Assembly: GCA_016284975.1 (NCBI GenBank)
Contig: JAEEPV010000339.1
Span: 1 to 7,221, forward strand
DNA from: Solobacterium sp.
GTDB lineage: Bacteria > Bacillota_I > Bacilli_A > Erysipelotrichales > Erysipelotrichaceae
Length of the DNA: 7,221 nucleotides
Reading direction: 5' to 3'
Shown here piece after piece: positions 1 through 5,820 of the stretch. A program made the translations under genes and the position numbers. Every line of letters begins with the position of its first letter. The stretch's first letter is position 1. The notes below the pieces were generated by a model that saw only the letters and a list, made by a program, of their open reading frames with translations, had not been told where the DNA came from and made no database searches.

Positions 1-177
1 GATGACACGTTCCGGTTCTACCATCCGTTCCAGAAGTGCTGCCTTTTCATATTCCGGATGCTGTTCAATAACCGGTTTGAGAGATGACAGAACTTCTTCC
101 ACAGTCTGCAGGAATTCCGGCTCCTGTGCGTTCTTCGCTTTCGTTGCGGCGATCACTCGATCTACATAATCACTCAT
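1..177 (-). CDS. gdhA: Glutamate dehydrogenase, N-terminal part (runs off left edge)
   Basis: The visible 59 residues begin MSDYVDRVIAATKAKNAQEP and continue through EFLQTVEEVLSSL, HPEYEKAALLERMVEPERVI. This is the characteristic N-terminal helical segment of the hexameric, usually NADP-dependent, glutamate dehydrogenases of about 445 residues, which reductively aminate 2-oxoglutarate to glutamate in the cytoplasm. The dinucleotide-binding domain and catalytic lysines lie outside the window, so coenzyme preference cannot be read. The start is the ATG at 177-175, preceded on the minus strand by an AAGGGGGAAA Shine-Dalgarno at about 184-193. A terminator at 264-291 separates it from trpS, so it should have its own transcript. 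Functionally it completes the citrate-to-glutamate route suggested by gltA and the hydratase further right. The family call is firm; the NADP type is inferred from N-terminal similarity. Confidence 0.92.
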   Translation of the reverse strand, partial: MSDYVDRVIAATKAKNAQEPEFLQTVEEVLSSLKPVIEQHPEYEKAALLERMVEPERVI

Positions 178-210
178 AGTAAGTTTCCCCCTTGCCTCTT
201 ACGAGAAAAA

Positions 211-239
211 ATTATAAAACGATTTTCTGAAATTGCACA
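211..239 (-). promoter_or_regulatory. Probable gdhA promoter
   Basis: On the minus strand a perfect TATAAT -10 box lies at 216-211, about 34 bp upstream of the gdhA ATG, inside an A/T-rich stretch. The best -35 at a 17-bp spacing is TGTGCA (239-234), which matches only 3 of 6 consensus bases, so an activator or a non-canonical -35 is possible. The predicted transcript start is near 204, giving a short leader that includes the Shine-Dalgarno. The -10 is clear; the -35 is weak. Confidence 0.5.
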
Positions 240-260
240 CAACATTTTTCTGAAAATGTT
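223..260. repeat. Repeated TTTTCTGAAA motif and palindrome upstream of gdhA
   Basis: TTTTCTGAAA occurs at 223-232 and again at 246-255, 23 bp apart, about two helical turns. The second copy lies inside a perfect inverted repeat, AACATTTT (241-248) and AAAATGTT (253-260) with a TCTG loop. The repeats cover the spacer, -35 and upstream edge of the putative gdhA promoter, where a transcription factor controlling gdhA could bind. No known consensus is claimed. Confidence 0.4.
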
Positions 261-263
261 TTC

Positions 264-291
264 AAAAAAAGCGGAAGCCGAATACTTCCGC
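264..291 (-). terminator. Intrinsic terminator of trpS
   Basis: Read on the minus strand, GCGGAAG (291-285), a 7-nt loop and CTTCCGC (277-271) form a perfect 7-bp GC-rich stem followed at once by seven T (270-264). It starts 11 bp after the trpS stop. There is no T-run on the plus strand, so it works only for trpS and isolates it from gdhA. Confidence 0.92.
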
Positions 292-301
292 TGAACCATT
301 C

Positions 302-1297
302 TTATTTGGAGATGATCTCCATTCCAATTGCATGCTGTACGGTTTCAAGTTTTGGCGCTGCGAGGGAGCGTGCTTTTGCGGCACCTTCATACAGTACATC
401 TTCGATCATACCCGAGGCAATGATCTCATTGTACCGGCCCTGGATCATTTCGAGTTCTTCGCATACTTTGTCTGCGACAGCGCGTTTGAAGTCACCGTAA
501 CCCTTGCCGGCAAATTCTGCTTCAATATCTGCCATCGGTCGATTATCCGAAAGGGAAGACAGTATCTGCATGAGGTTTGCGACGCCCGGCTGATTTTCCG
601 GGTCGAATTTTATGATGCCGAGGGAATCCGTTTTGGCACCCATGATCTTCTTGCGTGCTGTCTTGAGATCATCCAGCAGATAGATGCAACCTTTGTTCGT
701 CTCATCGGACTTGGACATCTTCTTTGAGGGATCGGTGAGCGACATGATTCTTGCACCAACCTTCGGTACCAGCGGCTCCGGAATCTTGAACAGCTTGCCA
801 TAGCGGTTGTTCATACGGATCGCTATATCACGTGTCAGTTCAACATGCTGCTTCTGATCTTCTCCGACCGGGACATAGTCCGGATCATAGATGAGAATAT
901 CGGCCGCCATCAGGGAAGGATAAGTGTAGAGACCGCCGGAGAGATTCTTCTCGCCATGTGCCTGCTTGTCCTTGAACTGCGTCATGCGGTTCAGTTCTCC
1001 CATGTAAGTGTGACAGCACAGAATATAGCCGAGCTGTGCATGCTCTTTGACATCGGTCTGCAGGAAGATTGTGCTCTTCTTCGGATCCAGACCGCAGGCA
1101 AGATAGAGGGCTACGCAATCCTGAAGATTCTTCTGCAGTTCAACCGGATCCTGCGGAACCGTAATGCAGTGAAGATTTGCGATAAACGCGATCATCTCAT
1201 ATTCGTCCTGATAGGACACAAATTTGCTCAGGGCTCCGATGTAATTGCCCAGATGCAGCTGACCGGTCGGCTTAATGCCGCTTAACATACGTTTCAT
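302..1297 (-). CDS. trpS: Tryptophanyl-tRNA synthetase
   Basis: This class Ic aminoacyl-tRNA synthetase charges tRNA-Trp with tryptophan using ATP, in the cytoplasm as a homodimer. The 331-residue length is normal for bacterial TrpRS. The Rossmann fold carries the HIGH-type signature TGQLHLGN (residues 11-18), the conserved YPSLMAADIL (126-135) and VPVGEDQKQH (142-151) segments of the active site, and the ATP loop KMSKS (193-197). The frame is open about 62 codons further upstream, but that part is the T-box leader. The ATG at 1297-1295 is chosen because AGAAGGAG lies about 10 nt upstream and because the protein then starts at MKRMLSGIKPTGQLH, as the family does. M66 of the longer frame (MLSGIK, three codons on) is the only close alternative. 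Expression is controlled by the upstream tRNA-dependent T-box. Confidence 0.97.
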   Translation of the reverse strand: MKRMLSGIKPTGQLHLGNYIGALSKFVSYQDEYEMIAFIANLHCITVPQDPVELQKNLQDCVALYLACGLDPKKSTIFLQTDVKEHAQLGYILCCHTYMGELNRMTQFKDKQAHGEKNLSGGLYTYPSLMAADILIYDPDYVPVGEDQKQHVELTRDIAIRMNNRYGKLFKIPEPLVPKVGARIMSLTDPSKKMSKSDETNKGCIYLLDDLKTARKKIMGAKTDSLGIIKFDPENQPGVANLMQILSSLSDNRPMADIEAEFAGKGYGDFKRAVADKVCEELEMIQGRYNEIIASGMIEDVLYEGAAKARSLAAPKLETVQHAIGMEIISK

Positions 1298-1324
1298 ACT
1301 CTGATATCTCCTTCTGGTGAAAAG

Positions 1325-1347
1325 AAAAGCGTCCCCAAACGGGACGC
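1325..1347 (-). terminator. T-box regulatory terminator
   Basis: On the minus strand GCGTCCC (1347-1341), loop GTTTG, and GGGACGC (1335-1329) form a perfect 7-bp stem followed by TTTTCTTTT. The left arm overlaps the region that would pair with the T-box core in the antiterminator, so it is conditional. It is also the first terminator that transcripts coming from gltA would meet. Confidence 0.92.
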
Positions 1348-1538
1348 CTGAATGCGCGGTACCACCCGGTTTATTCAGCAACTGCTGAATCACCTTAGCG
1401 GGATAACGGTTTTCGCCGCTTCCGATTACAGGAAGATGCTCCGGGACTCCACTATATACCTGTCCGCAGCGGCATTTCACCATTCGCCGCCTCTCTTGTT
1501 CCGGACGTTTTATGCATATATCCGCATCCGTTCAACGC
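1325..1538 (-). promoter_or_regulatory. T-box riboswitch leader of trpS (tRNA-Trp)
   Basis: The minus-strand leader has the full T-box plan. Stem I is closed by GATGC (1528-1524) with GCATC (1439-1435), then GTCCG (1506-1502) with CGGAC (1466-1462), and its distal end has the conserved AGAGAG (1496-1491), GCGGC/GCCGC helix and GGTGAAA loop. The likely specifier codon is TGG (1451-1449), followed by A, matching tryptophan. Next come the conserved ACCGTTATCC segment (1410-1401), a hairpin ATTCAGC/GCTGAAT (1390-1373), and the T-box core GGGTGGTACCGCG (1367-1355) with the acceptor-pairing bulge TGGT (1364-1361). A terminator follows. Uncharged tRNA-Trp should stabilise the antiterminator and turn trpS on. 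The helices were drawn by eye and the exact specifier-loop borders are inferred. Confidence 0.95.
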
Positions 1539-1544
1539 AGTTCC

Positions 1545-1573
1545 ATTCTATGCCAAATCAGTACGGACTTCAA
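1545..1573 (-). promoter_or_regulatory. trpS leader promoter overlapping the gltA stop codon
   Basis: On the minus strand TTGAAG (1573-1568) and TAGAAT (1550-1545) are separated by exactly 17 bp, matching 4 of 6 and 5 of 6 consensus bases. The predicted start is near 1538, about 10 bp before the base of T-box Stem I, as expected. The -35 box overlaps the TGA stop of gltA (1572-1570). Confidence 0.75.
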
Positions 1574-2946
1574 CGCTCTTCAATCGGGATATATTCCTGA
1601 TCGCTGCCGACATATTTGTAGGCAGGGCGGATGATCCGGTTTGCAAACTCGATTTCTTCCATACGATGCGCGCACCAGCCCGGGCAGCGGGCAATTGCAA
1701 ACATCGGGGTGAACAGTTCTTCCGAAATACCGAGGATCCGATAGACCAGTCCGGAGAACAGGTCGAAGTTCGCGCAGACTCTCTTTGTGGTGCCTTTGAC
1801 ATTGGCAAATGCGATCGGGGCCAGCTTCTCGATCATACACAGCATCTTCCAGTCTTTTCCAAAACCTTTTTCGAATGCCAGATCTTTGGAGTAGTTCTTG
1901 AGCATCTGTGCTCTCGGGTCACTGATCGTGTAGACGGCATGTCCGATTCCATAGATCAGCCCGCTTCCGTCGCCTGCTTCTTTCTTCAGGATCTTTTCCA
2001 GCAGGGCAAGCACTTCGGCTTCATCATCCGGATTGCTGACAGTATTGAGAATAAAGTCGAGCTGGTTCATGACTTTCAGATTGGCGCCGCCGTGCTTGGG
2101 CCCTTTCAGACAGCCGATTGCAGCTGCGATTGCACTGTAAGTATCCGTGCCGGCTGAGGAGAGGACACGGTCTGCGAACGTAGAACAGTTTCCTCCGCCA
2201 TGGTCGGCATGAACAACCATACACAGATCCAGCAGCTTGGCTTCTTCATGGGTATATTTCTGATCCTGCCGGTAGATCGACAGGATATGTTCTGCGGTGC
2301 TCAGACCTCTTACAGGGTAATGATAATAAAGCGTACCGTGATCATAGACATGGATTTTTGCGATGTAGGAGTAGATCATCATGGTCGGCAGTGAGGCAAT
2401 CAGATTGATGGACTGACGGATGATGCTCTCCAGAGATGTATCTTCTGCATCTTCATCATAGCTGTACATAGACAGAACTGATCGTGCGATCTTGTTCATG
2501 ATATTCGGGCTCGGTGCGTTGAGGATCATCGTCTGCGGAAATCCTGGCGGCAGTTCACGATGCGAATCAAGGATATCTGAGAAGCGTTTCAGATTTTCTT
2601 CATTTGGCAGATCGCCAAACATAAGGAGCCAGGCAACTTCCTCAAAGAGGAACCGGTCTTTCTGCATTGCTTCTTCAACGATACGTTCGACATCAATGCC
2701 ACGGTAAATGAGCTTTCCTTCCGCCGGAACAACGGAACCATCCGGATTCCTGGTATATCCGGTAACATCACAGATGTTGGTCAGCCCGGCAAGCACACCG
2801 GTACCATCCGGATTTCGGAGTCCCCTTTTGACGCCGAGGCGTTCGGATGTTTCTACGTCGATCGTATTGTTGCGGTGAAAGGTATCGCAAAGCAGTTTTA
2901 AATCTTCTGATTCCAGCTTGGCGACTTCCGGGAAAAAATCAGCCAT
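1570..2946 (-). CDS. gltA: Citrate synthase (citrate/2-methylcitrate synthase family)
   Basis: The enzyme condenses oxaloacetate with acetyl-CoA to make citrate, the entry step of the oxidative TCA branch. At 458 residues it belongs to the longer bacterial citrate/2-methylcitrate synthase type. Active-site elements are all visible: VVHADHGGGNCSTF (244-257), GPKHGGAN with catalytic-type His285, GIGHAVYTISDPR with His336 and Arg345, NFDLFSG with Asp395, and the Arg420/Arg428 region near the C-terminus. The start is the ATG at 2946-2944, with GGAGGG (2959-2954) 7 nt upstream. It is divergent from the aconitase-family gene with 193 bp between the two starts, so shared control is likely. No terminator is visible between its stop and the trpS leader. 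A propionyl-CoA (methylcitrate) role cannot be excluded by sequence, but no prp genes are nearby and the partner is aconitase-like. Confidence 0.96.
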   Translation of the reverse strand: MADFFPEVAKLESEDLKLLCDTFHRNNTIDVETSERLGVKRGLRNPDGTGVLAGLTNICDVTGYTRNPDGSVVPAEGKLIYRGIDVERIVEEAMQKDRFLFEEVAWLLMFGDLPNEENLKRFSDILDSHRELPPGFPQTMILNAPSPNIMNKIARSVLSMYSYDEDAEDTSLESIIRQSINLIASLPTMMIYSYIAKIHVYDHGTLYYHYPVRGLSTAEHILSIYRQDQKYTHEEAKLLDLCMVVHADHGGGNCSTFADRVLSSAGTDTYSAIAAAIGCLKGPKHGGANLKVMNQLDFILNTVSNPDDEAEVLALLEKILKKEAGDGSGLIYGIGHAVYTISDPRAQMLKNYSKDLAFEKGFGKDWKMLCMIEKLAPIAFANVKGTTKRVCANFDLFSGLVYRILGISEELFTPMFAIARCPGWCAHRMEEIEFANRIIRPAYKYVGSDQEYIPIEER

Positions 2947-2961
2947 ACTCTATCCCTCCGT

Positions 2962-3014
2962 TTCAGACATTTACGTATCATTATATCCAAAATCGGAATC
3001 TTTGCATGTCTGAA
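2962..3014. repeat. Inverted repeat flanking the gltA promoter
   Basis: TTCAGACAT (2962-2970) and its exact complement ATGTCTGAA (3006-3014) are 35 bp apart and enclose the gltA -10 box. One arm is just downstream of the predicted start, the other at the -35 position. This is the geometry of a two-site operator, though a 9-bp match in an intergenic region of this size can arise by chance. Confidence 0.4.
2980..2985 (-). promoter_or_regulatory. -10 box of the gltA promoter
   Basis: A perfect TATAAT is read on the minus strand (2985-2980), 33 bp before the gltA ATG. The predicted start is near 2973, giving a 26-nt leader with the Shine-Dalgarno. No good -35 sits at 16-18 bp (CATGCA at 17 bp), which suggests dependence on an activator or on the flanking repeat. 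Confidence 0.6.
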
Positions 3015-3069
3015 CAGAAAAACCGAAACGATGATCCACTCTCCTCAGGGTGATATTCCGGCGGACAAA

Positions 3070-3099
3070 TACACATTCCCGGGGAAAAGGTTGTATGAT
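3070..3099 (+). promoter_or_regulatory. Possible promoter of the hydratase gene
   Basis: TACACA (3070-3075) and TATGAT (3094-3099) are spaced 18 bp apart and match 4 of 6 and 5 of 6 consensus bases. Transcription would start near 3106, just before the hairpin at 3110-3126. No better plus-strand pair was found in the divergent region, but the match is modest. Confidence 0.35.
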
Positions 3100-3109
3100 T
3101 TCAGTATTG

Positions 3110-3126
3110 CGGCAGGGGGCCTGCCG
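3110..3126 (+). other. GC-rich hairpin abutting the hydratase ribosome-binding site
   Basis: CGGCAGG (3110-3116), loop GGG, CCTGCCG (3120-3126) form a perfect 7-bp stem whose last base is the first base of the Shine-Dalgarno GGTGGAG (3126-3132). It lies in the mRNA leader if the start is at 3140. It could limit ribosome access or protect the 5' end; the role is inferred from position only. Confidence 0.45.
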
Positions 3127-3139
3127 GTGGAGAAAATCT

Positions 3140-5377
3140 ATGAAACTGAGAAAGAACGGCGTATTTTACGCAAATGGAAGTCCGGCGGAATATATCAGCG
3201 GATGTTCCAAAGAAGAAGGAAGAAAGAAGACCATGGCATTTCGGATCCTCGATGCGCATGACAATCACAGTGATCCGGATGTTCTGCATATTACATTCGA
3301 TTCTCTGACCAGTCATGACATTACCTATGTCGGTATCATCCAGACGGCAAGAGCTTCCGGTATGAAAGAGTTTCCGATGCCATATGTCATGACCAACTGC
3401 CATAACACACTCTGTGCCGTTGGCGGAACGATCAATGAAGATGATCATCAGTTTGCGCTTTCGGCGGCACATAAATATGGCGGCATCTTTGTTCCTCCCT
3501 GCATGGCAGTCATTCACAGCTATAATCGGGAATGCATGAGCGGTGTCGGCAGGATGATCCTGGGATCGGATTCCCATACCCGTTATGGCGCTCTTGGAAC
3601 CATGGGAGTCGGCGAAGGCGGCGGTGAACTGGCAAAACAGCTGGTAAAGCGCACATATGACATGGAACGTCCGCAGGTGGTTCTTGTATACCTGACCGGA
3701 AAACTGCGCCCGGGTGTCGGTCCGCAGGATGTGGCTCTGAGCCTTGTGGCTGCTACTTATGAAAGCGGCTTTGTGAAAAATAAAGTAATGGAATTTGCCG
3801 GACCCGGCGTAGCCAATCTGTCTCAGGATGAGCGAAACGGCATCGATGTTATGACCACGGAAACAACCTGCTGGTCTTCCATCTGGGAAACCGATGCAAT
3901 CACAGAGGCGTATTACAAAGTGCATGGCCGTCCGCAGGATTACCGAAGGATTGAACCGCTGGAAGGGGCATACTATGATGCGTGCATCGAATTGGATCTT
4001 TCCGAGGTTGAATGCATGATTGCACTTCCGATGCATCCAAGCTATGCGATGCCGATCAAAGAACTGAAAGCAGATCCGAAGAAGTATCTGCAGGAAGCGC
4101 AGGATCGTTCCAACCATCAGCTGGGCGGAAAGGTTACCATGGATTTGGTCTCAAAGATCGATACGGATGGAACGGTTCATATCGATCAGGGAGTGATCGC
4201 AGGCTGCTCTGGCGGTATTTATGAGAACATCATGACTGTGGCTGAAATACTTAAAGACAGCAGCTGCGGAAACGGTGAATTCCGACTCAGCATCTATCCC
4301 GACAGTATGCCGGTATATCAGGAACTCGTAAACAACGGTGCAGTGAGCCGGCTCGTTGGCAGCGGTGCAGTATTCCGGGAGGCATTCTGCGGTCCGTGTT
4401 TCGGTGCCGGTGATACTCCGGCAAACGGAGAGTTTTCGATCCGTCACAGCACCCGTAATTTCCCGAATCGGGAAGGTTCAAAACCGGGCGAAGGACAGAT
4501 TGCCGGAGTTGCACTGATGGATGCCCGTTCAATCGCTGCCACCGCCAGGAATCAGGGTGTTCTGACCGCGGGGGATGAAGTGCTTTGCGAACCGGTTGTA
4601 ATCCCTGCGGCAAACTTCAATGCCAAGATATATGAGCAGAGAGTATATAACGGATGGGGACATCCGGAACCGGAGTATGAACTGCGGTTTGGACCGAATA
4701 TCAAAGACTGGCCGGAACAGCCGGAACTCAGCGAGGATCTGCTGGTAAAGAATATTTCCTATATTACCGATCCGGTTACTACGACCGATGAACTGATTCC
4801 AAGCGGAGAAACTTCGAGCTTCCGTTCCAATCCGCTGCGGCTTGCGGAATTCACACTCTCCCGTAAAGATCCGGAGTATGTGCCAAACGCAAAAGCGGTA
4901 AAGGAGCTGGAAGATCAACGTAAAAACGGAACAATTGCTGCGGAACTGCAGAAAGTGATCGATTCCCTGAACCAGGCAGGTATCGAAACGGATCCGTCTG
5001 AAACACTGGTCGGTTCTTCGATCTATGCACATAAACCAGGTGATGGAAGTGCAAGGGAACAGGCGGCATCCTGCCAGAGAGTGCTTGGCGGAAGTGCCAA
5101 CTTTGCAGAAGAATATGCGACGAAACGGTATCGTTCCAATCTGATTAACTGGGGAATCCTGCCGTTTGTGACTGCAGAATCAAAGAAGCTGGAACGGAAT
5201 GACTGGGTCTTTCTGAAAGGGATCCGTACGGCACTTCTGGAAGACAGACCCATTCAGGCATGGATCATCAAACCGGAAGGAACGGTTCTGCCGTTTGCGG
5301 TTGAACTCGGTTCTCTGGAAGCGGGAGAACGGGAAATCCTGGCAAGCGGATGTCTCATCAATTACTACAAACACTGA
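3140..5377 (+). CDS. Aconitase-family hydratase (YbhJ-type), probable aconitate hydratase
   Basis: This is a 745-residue iron-sulfur hydratase of the aconitase superfamily, close in size and motifs to the E. coli YbhJ-type hydratases. The large domain has SDSHTRYGALGTMGVGEGG (143-161), the cluster cysteines Cys356 (in IAGCSGGIYENI) and Cys417/Cys420 (in AFCGPCFGAGD), and FPNREGSKPG (441-450), equivalent to the aconitase NRNFEGR loop. The C-terminal swivel domain has GDGSAREQAA (634-643) and SNLINWGILPF (666-676). The best-supported start is the ATG at 3140, because GGTGGAG lies 7 nt upstream and the extra 31 residues (MKLRKNGVFYANGSP...) resemble the family N-terminus. ATG 3233 (MAFRILDAH) has only a distant AAGGA, and ATG 3095 is also possible. 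Divergence from gltA suggests the citrate-isocitrate reaction, but substrate specificity of this subfamily is inferred. Confidence 0.9.
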   Translation: MKLRKNGVFYANGSPAEYISGCSKEEGRKKTMAFRILDAHDNHSDPDVLHITFDSLTSHDITYVGIIQTARASGMKEFPMPYVMTNCHNTLCAVGGTINEDDHQFALSAAHKYGGIFVPPCMAVIHSYNRECMSGVGRMILGSDSHTRYGALGTMGVGEGGGELAKQLVKRTYDMERPQVVLVYLTGKLRPGVGPQDVALSLVAATYESGFVKNKVMEFAGPGVANLSQDERNGIDVMTTETTCWSSIWETDAITEAYYKVHGRPQDYRRIEPLEGAYYDACIELDLSEVECMIALPMHPSYAMPIKELKADPKKYLQEAQDRSNHQLGGKVTMDLVSKIDTDGTVHIDQGVIAGCSGGIYENIMTVAEILKDSSCGNGEFRLSIYPDSMPVYQELVNNGAVSRLVGSGAVFREAFCGPCFGAGDTPANGEFSIRHSTRNFPNREGSKPGEGQIAGVALMDARSIAATARNQGVLTAGDEVLCEPVVIPAANFNAKIYEQRVYNGWGHPEPEYELRFGPNIKDWPEQPELSEDLLVKNISYITDPVTTTDELIPSGETSSFRSNPLRLAEFTLSRKDPEYVPNAKAVKELEDQRKNGTIAAELQKVIDSLNQAGIETDPSETLVGSSIYAHKPGDGSAREQAASCQRVLGGSANFAEEYATKRYRSNLINWGILPFVTAESKKLERNDWVFLKGIRTALLEDRPIQAWIIKPEGTVLPFAVELGSLEAGEREILASGCLINYYKH

Positions 5378-5402
5378 AAGAGGAATGAAATCCTCTTTTT
5401 TT
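5377..5402 (+). terminator. Intrinsic terminator of the hydratase gene
   Basis: AAAGAGGA (5377-5384), loop ATGAAA, TCCTCTTT (5391-5398) form an 8-bp stem that runs into a T-run ending at 5402. It begins on the last base of the hydratase stop codon and separates this gene from padR. Confidence 0.92.
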
Positions 5403-5413
5403 GCGATAGGGGG

Positions 5414-5442
5414 TTGCTTTTTATATCGGGAGACGATATATT
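5414..5442 (+). promoter_or_regulatory. Probable padR operon promoter
   Basis: TTGCTT (5414-5419) and TATATT (5437-5442) are 17 bp apart; the -10 matches 5 of 6 bases. A second possible pair is TAGATA (5444-5449) with TATAAC (5468-5473) at 18 bp. Either promoter is covered by the operator-like palindromes, so binding there would block transcription. Confidence 0.5.
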
Positions 5443-5471
5443 GTAGATACGATATATCGACAGACGATATA
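5422..5471 (+). promoter_or_regulatory. Twin palindromic operators, probable PadR autoregulation sites
   Basis: The 19-bp element TATATCG-N5-CGATATA occurs twice, at 5422-5440 and 5453-5471, exactly 31 bp apart (three helical turns). The spacers are GGAGA and ACAGA. Between and overlapping them is a 10-bp perfect palindrome CGATATATCG (5450-5459), so the core ACGATATA is repeated at about 16, then 15 bp. PadR proteins bind palindromes as dimers and commonly repress their own gene; assignment to the adjacent PadR is inferred from position. Confidence 0.8.
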
Positions 5472-5500
5472 ACGAGGAACGAAATAAAAGGGGTGATGGA

Positions 5501-5818
5501 ATGGCAGACAGTATTACGCTTACCGAAACGACCTATTTTATCCTGCTGGCGCTGGTTCAGCCGAATCATGGGTATGGAATAATGCTGAAGGCGGAAGAGA
5601 TGTCGAACGGGCGTGTCAGGCTTGCGGCGGGAACGCTCTACGGAGCACTCAATAATATGGTCGATAAGGGCTGGATCGAACAGCTGCCGGCAGAATACGG
5701 CAGCCGGAAAAAAGAATATATTCTGACCGATCTTGGACTTGAGATCCTGATCAATGAAACCAATCGGCTGAAAGAACTGGCCGCATGCGGAGATGAGGTA
5801 CTGAAAGGAGTGCACTGA
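5501..5818 (+). CDS. PadR family transcriptional repressor
   Basis: This 105-residue protein is a stand-alone PadR winged-helix domain of the short subfamily. HGYGI (23-27) after the first helix, GTLYGAL (44-50) in the recognition-helix region, and the wing segment KKEYILTDLG (70-79) are the hallmarks. The C-terminal helix after about residue 80 normally forms the dimer. PadR repressors release DNA on binding small molecules or through partner signals; the signal here cannot be told. The start ATG 5501 has an AGGGGTG Shine-Dalgarno (5489-5495). The gene is followed after 2 nt by a DUF2812 gene, a pairing common in Bacillota. The upstream twin palindromes point to negative autoregulation of the pair. 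Confidence 0.93.
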   Translation: MADSITLTETTYFILLALVQPNHGYGIMLKAEEMSNGRVRLAAGTLYGALNNMVDKGWIEQLPAEYGSRKKEYILTDLGLEILINETNRLKELAACGDEVLKGVH

Positions 5819-5820
5819 GT

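Noticed and set aside
1298..1483. In-frame N-terminal extension of trpS by 62 codons
   Set aside because: The stretch is the T-box leader, including its terminator, and the encoded residues do not resemble TrpRS. The good Shine-Dalgarno is just before ATG 1297.
1352..1600. Plus-strand open frame of 82 codons across the trpS leader
   Set aside because: It lies antisense to conserved T-box structure, has no recognisable domain and no clear ribosome-binding site.
3031..3261. Short plus-strand open frame overlapping the hydratase start
   Set aside because: Its product resembles no family I know and it overlaps the better-supported hydratase start in another frame. It could at most be a leader peptide, for which there is no evidence.
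3101..4117. Long minus-strand open frame (338 codons) opposite the hydratase gene
   Set aside because: It is fully antisense to conserved aconitase-family coding sequence, has a low-complexity, His/Cys/Arg-rich composition typical of shadow frames and no family motif.
4151..5253. Several further minus-strand open frames inside the hydratase gene
   Set aside because: All are shadows of the plus-strand gene, without ribosome-binding sites or domain motifs.
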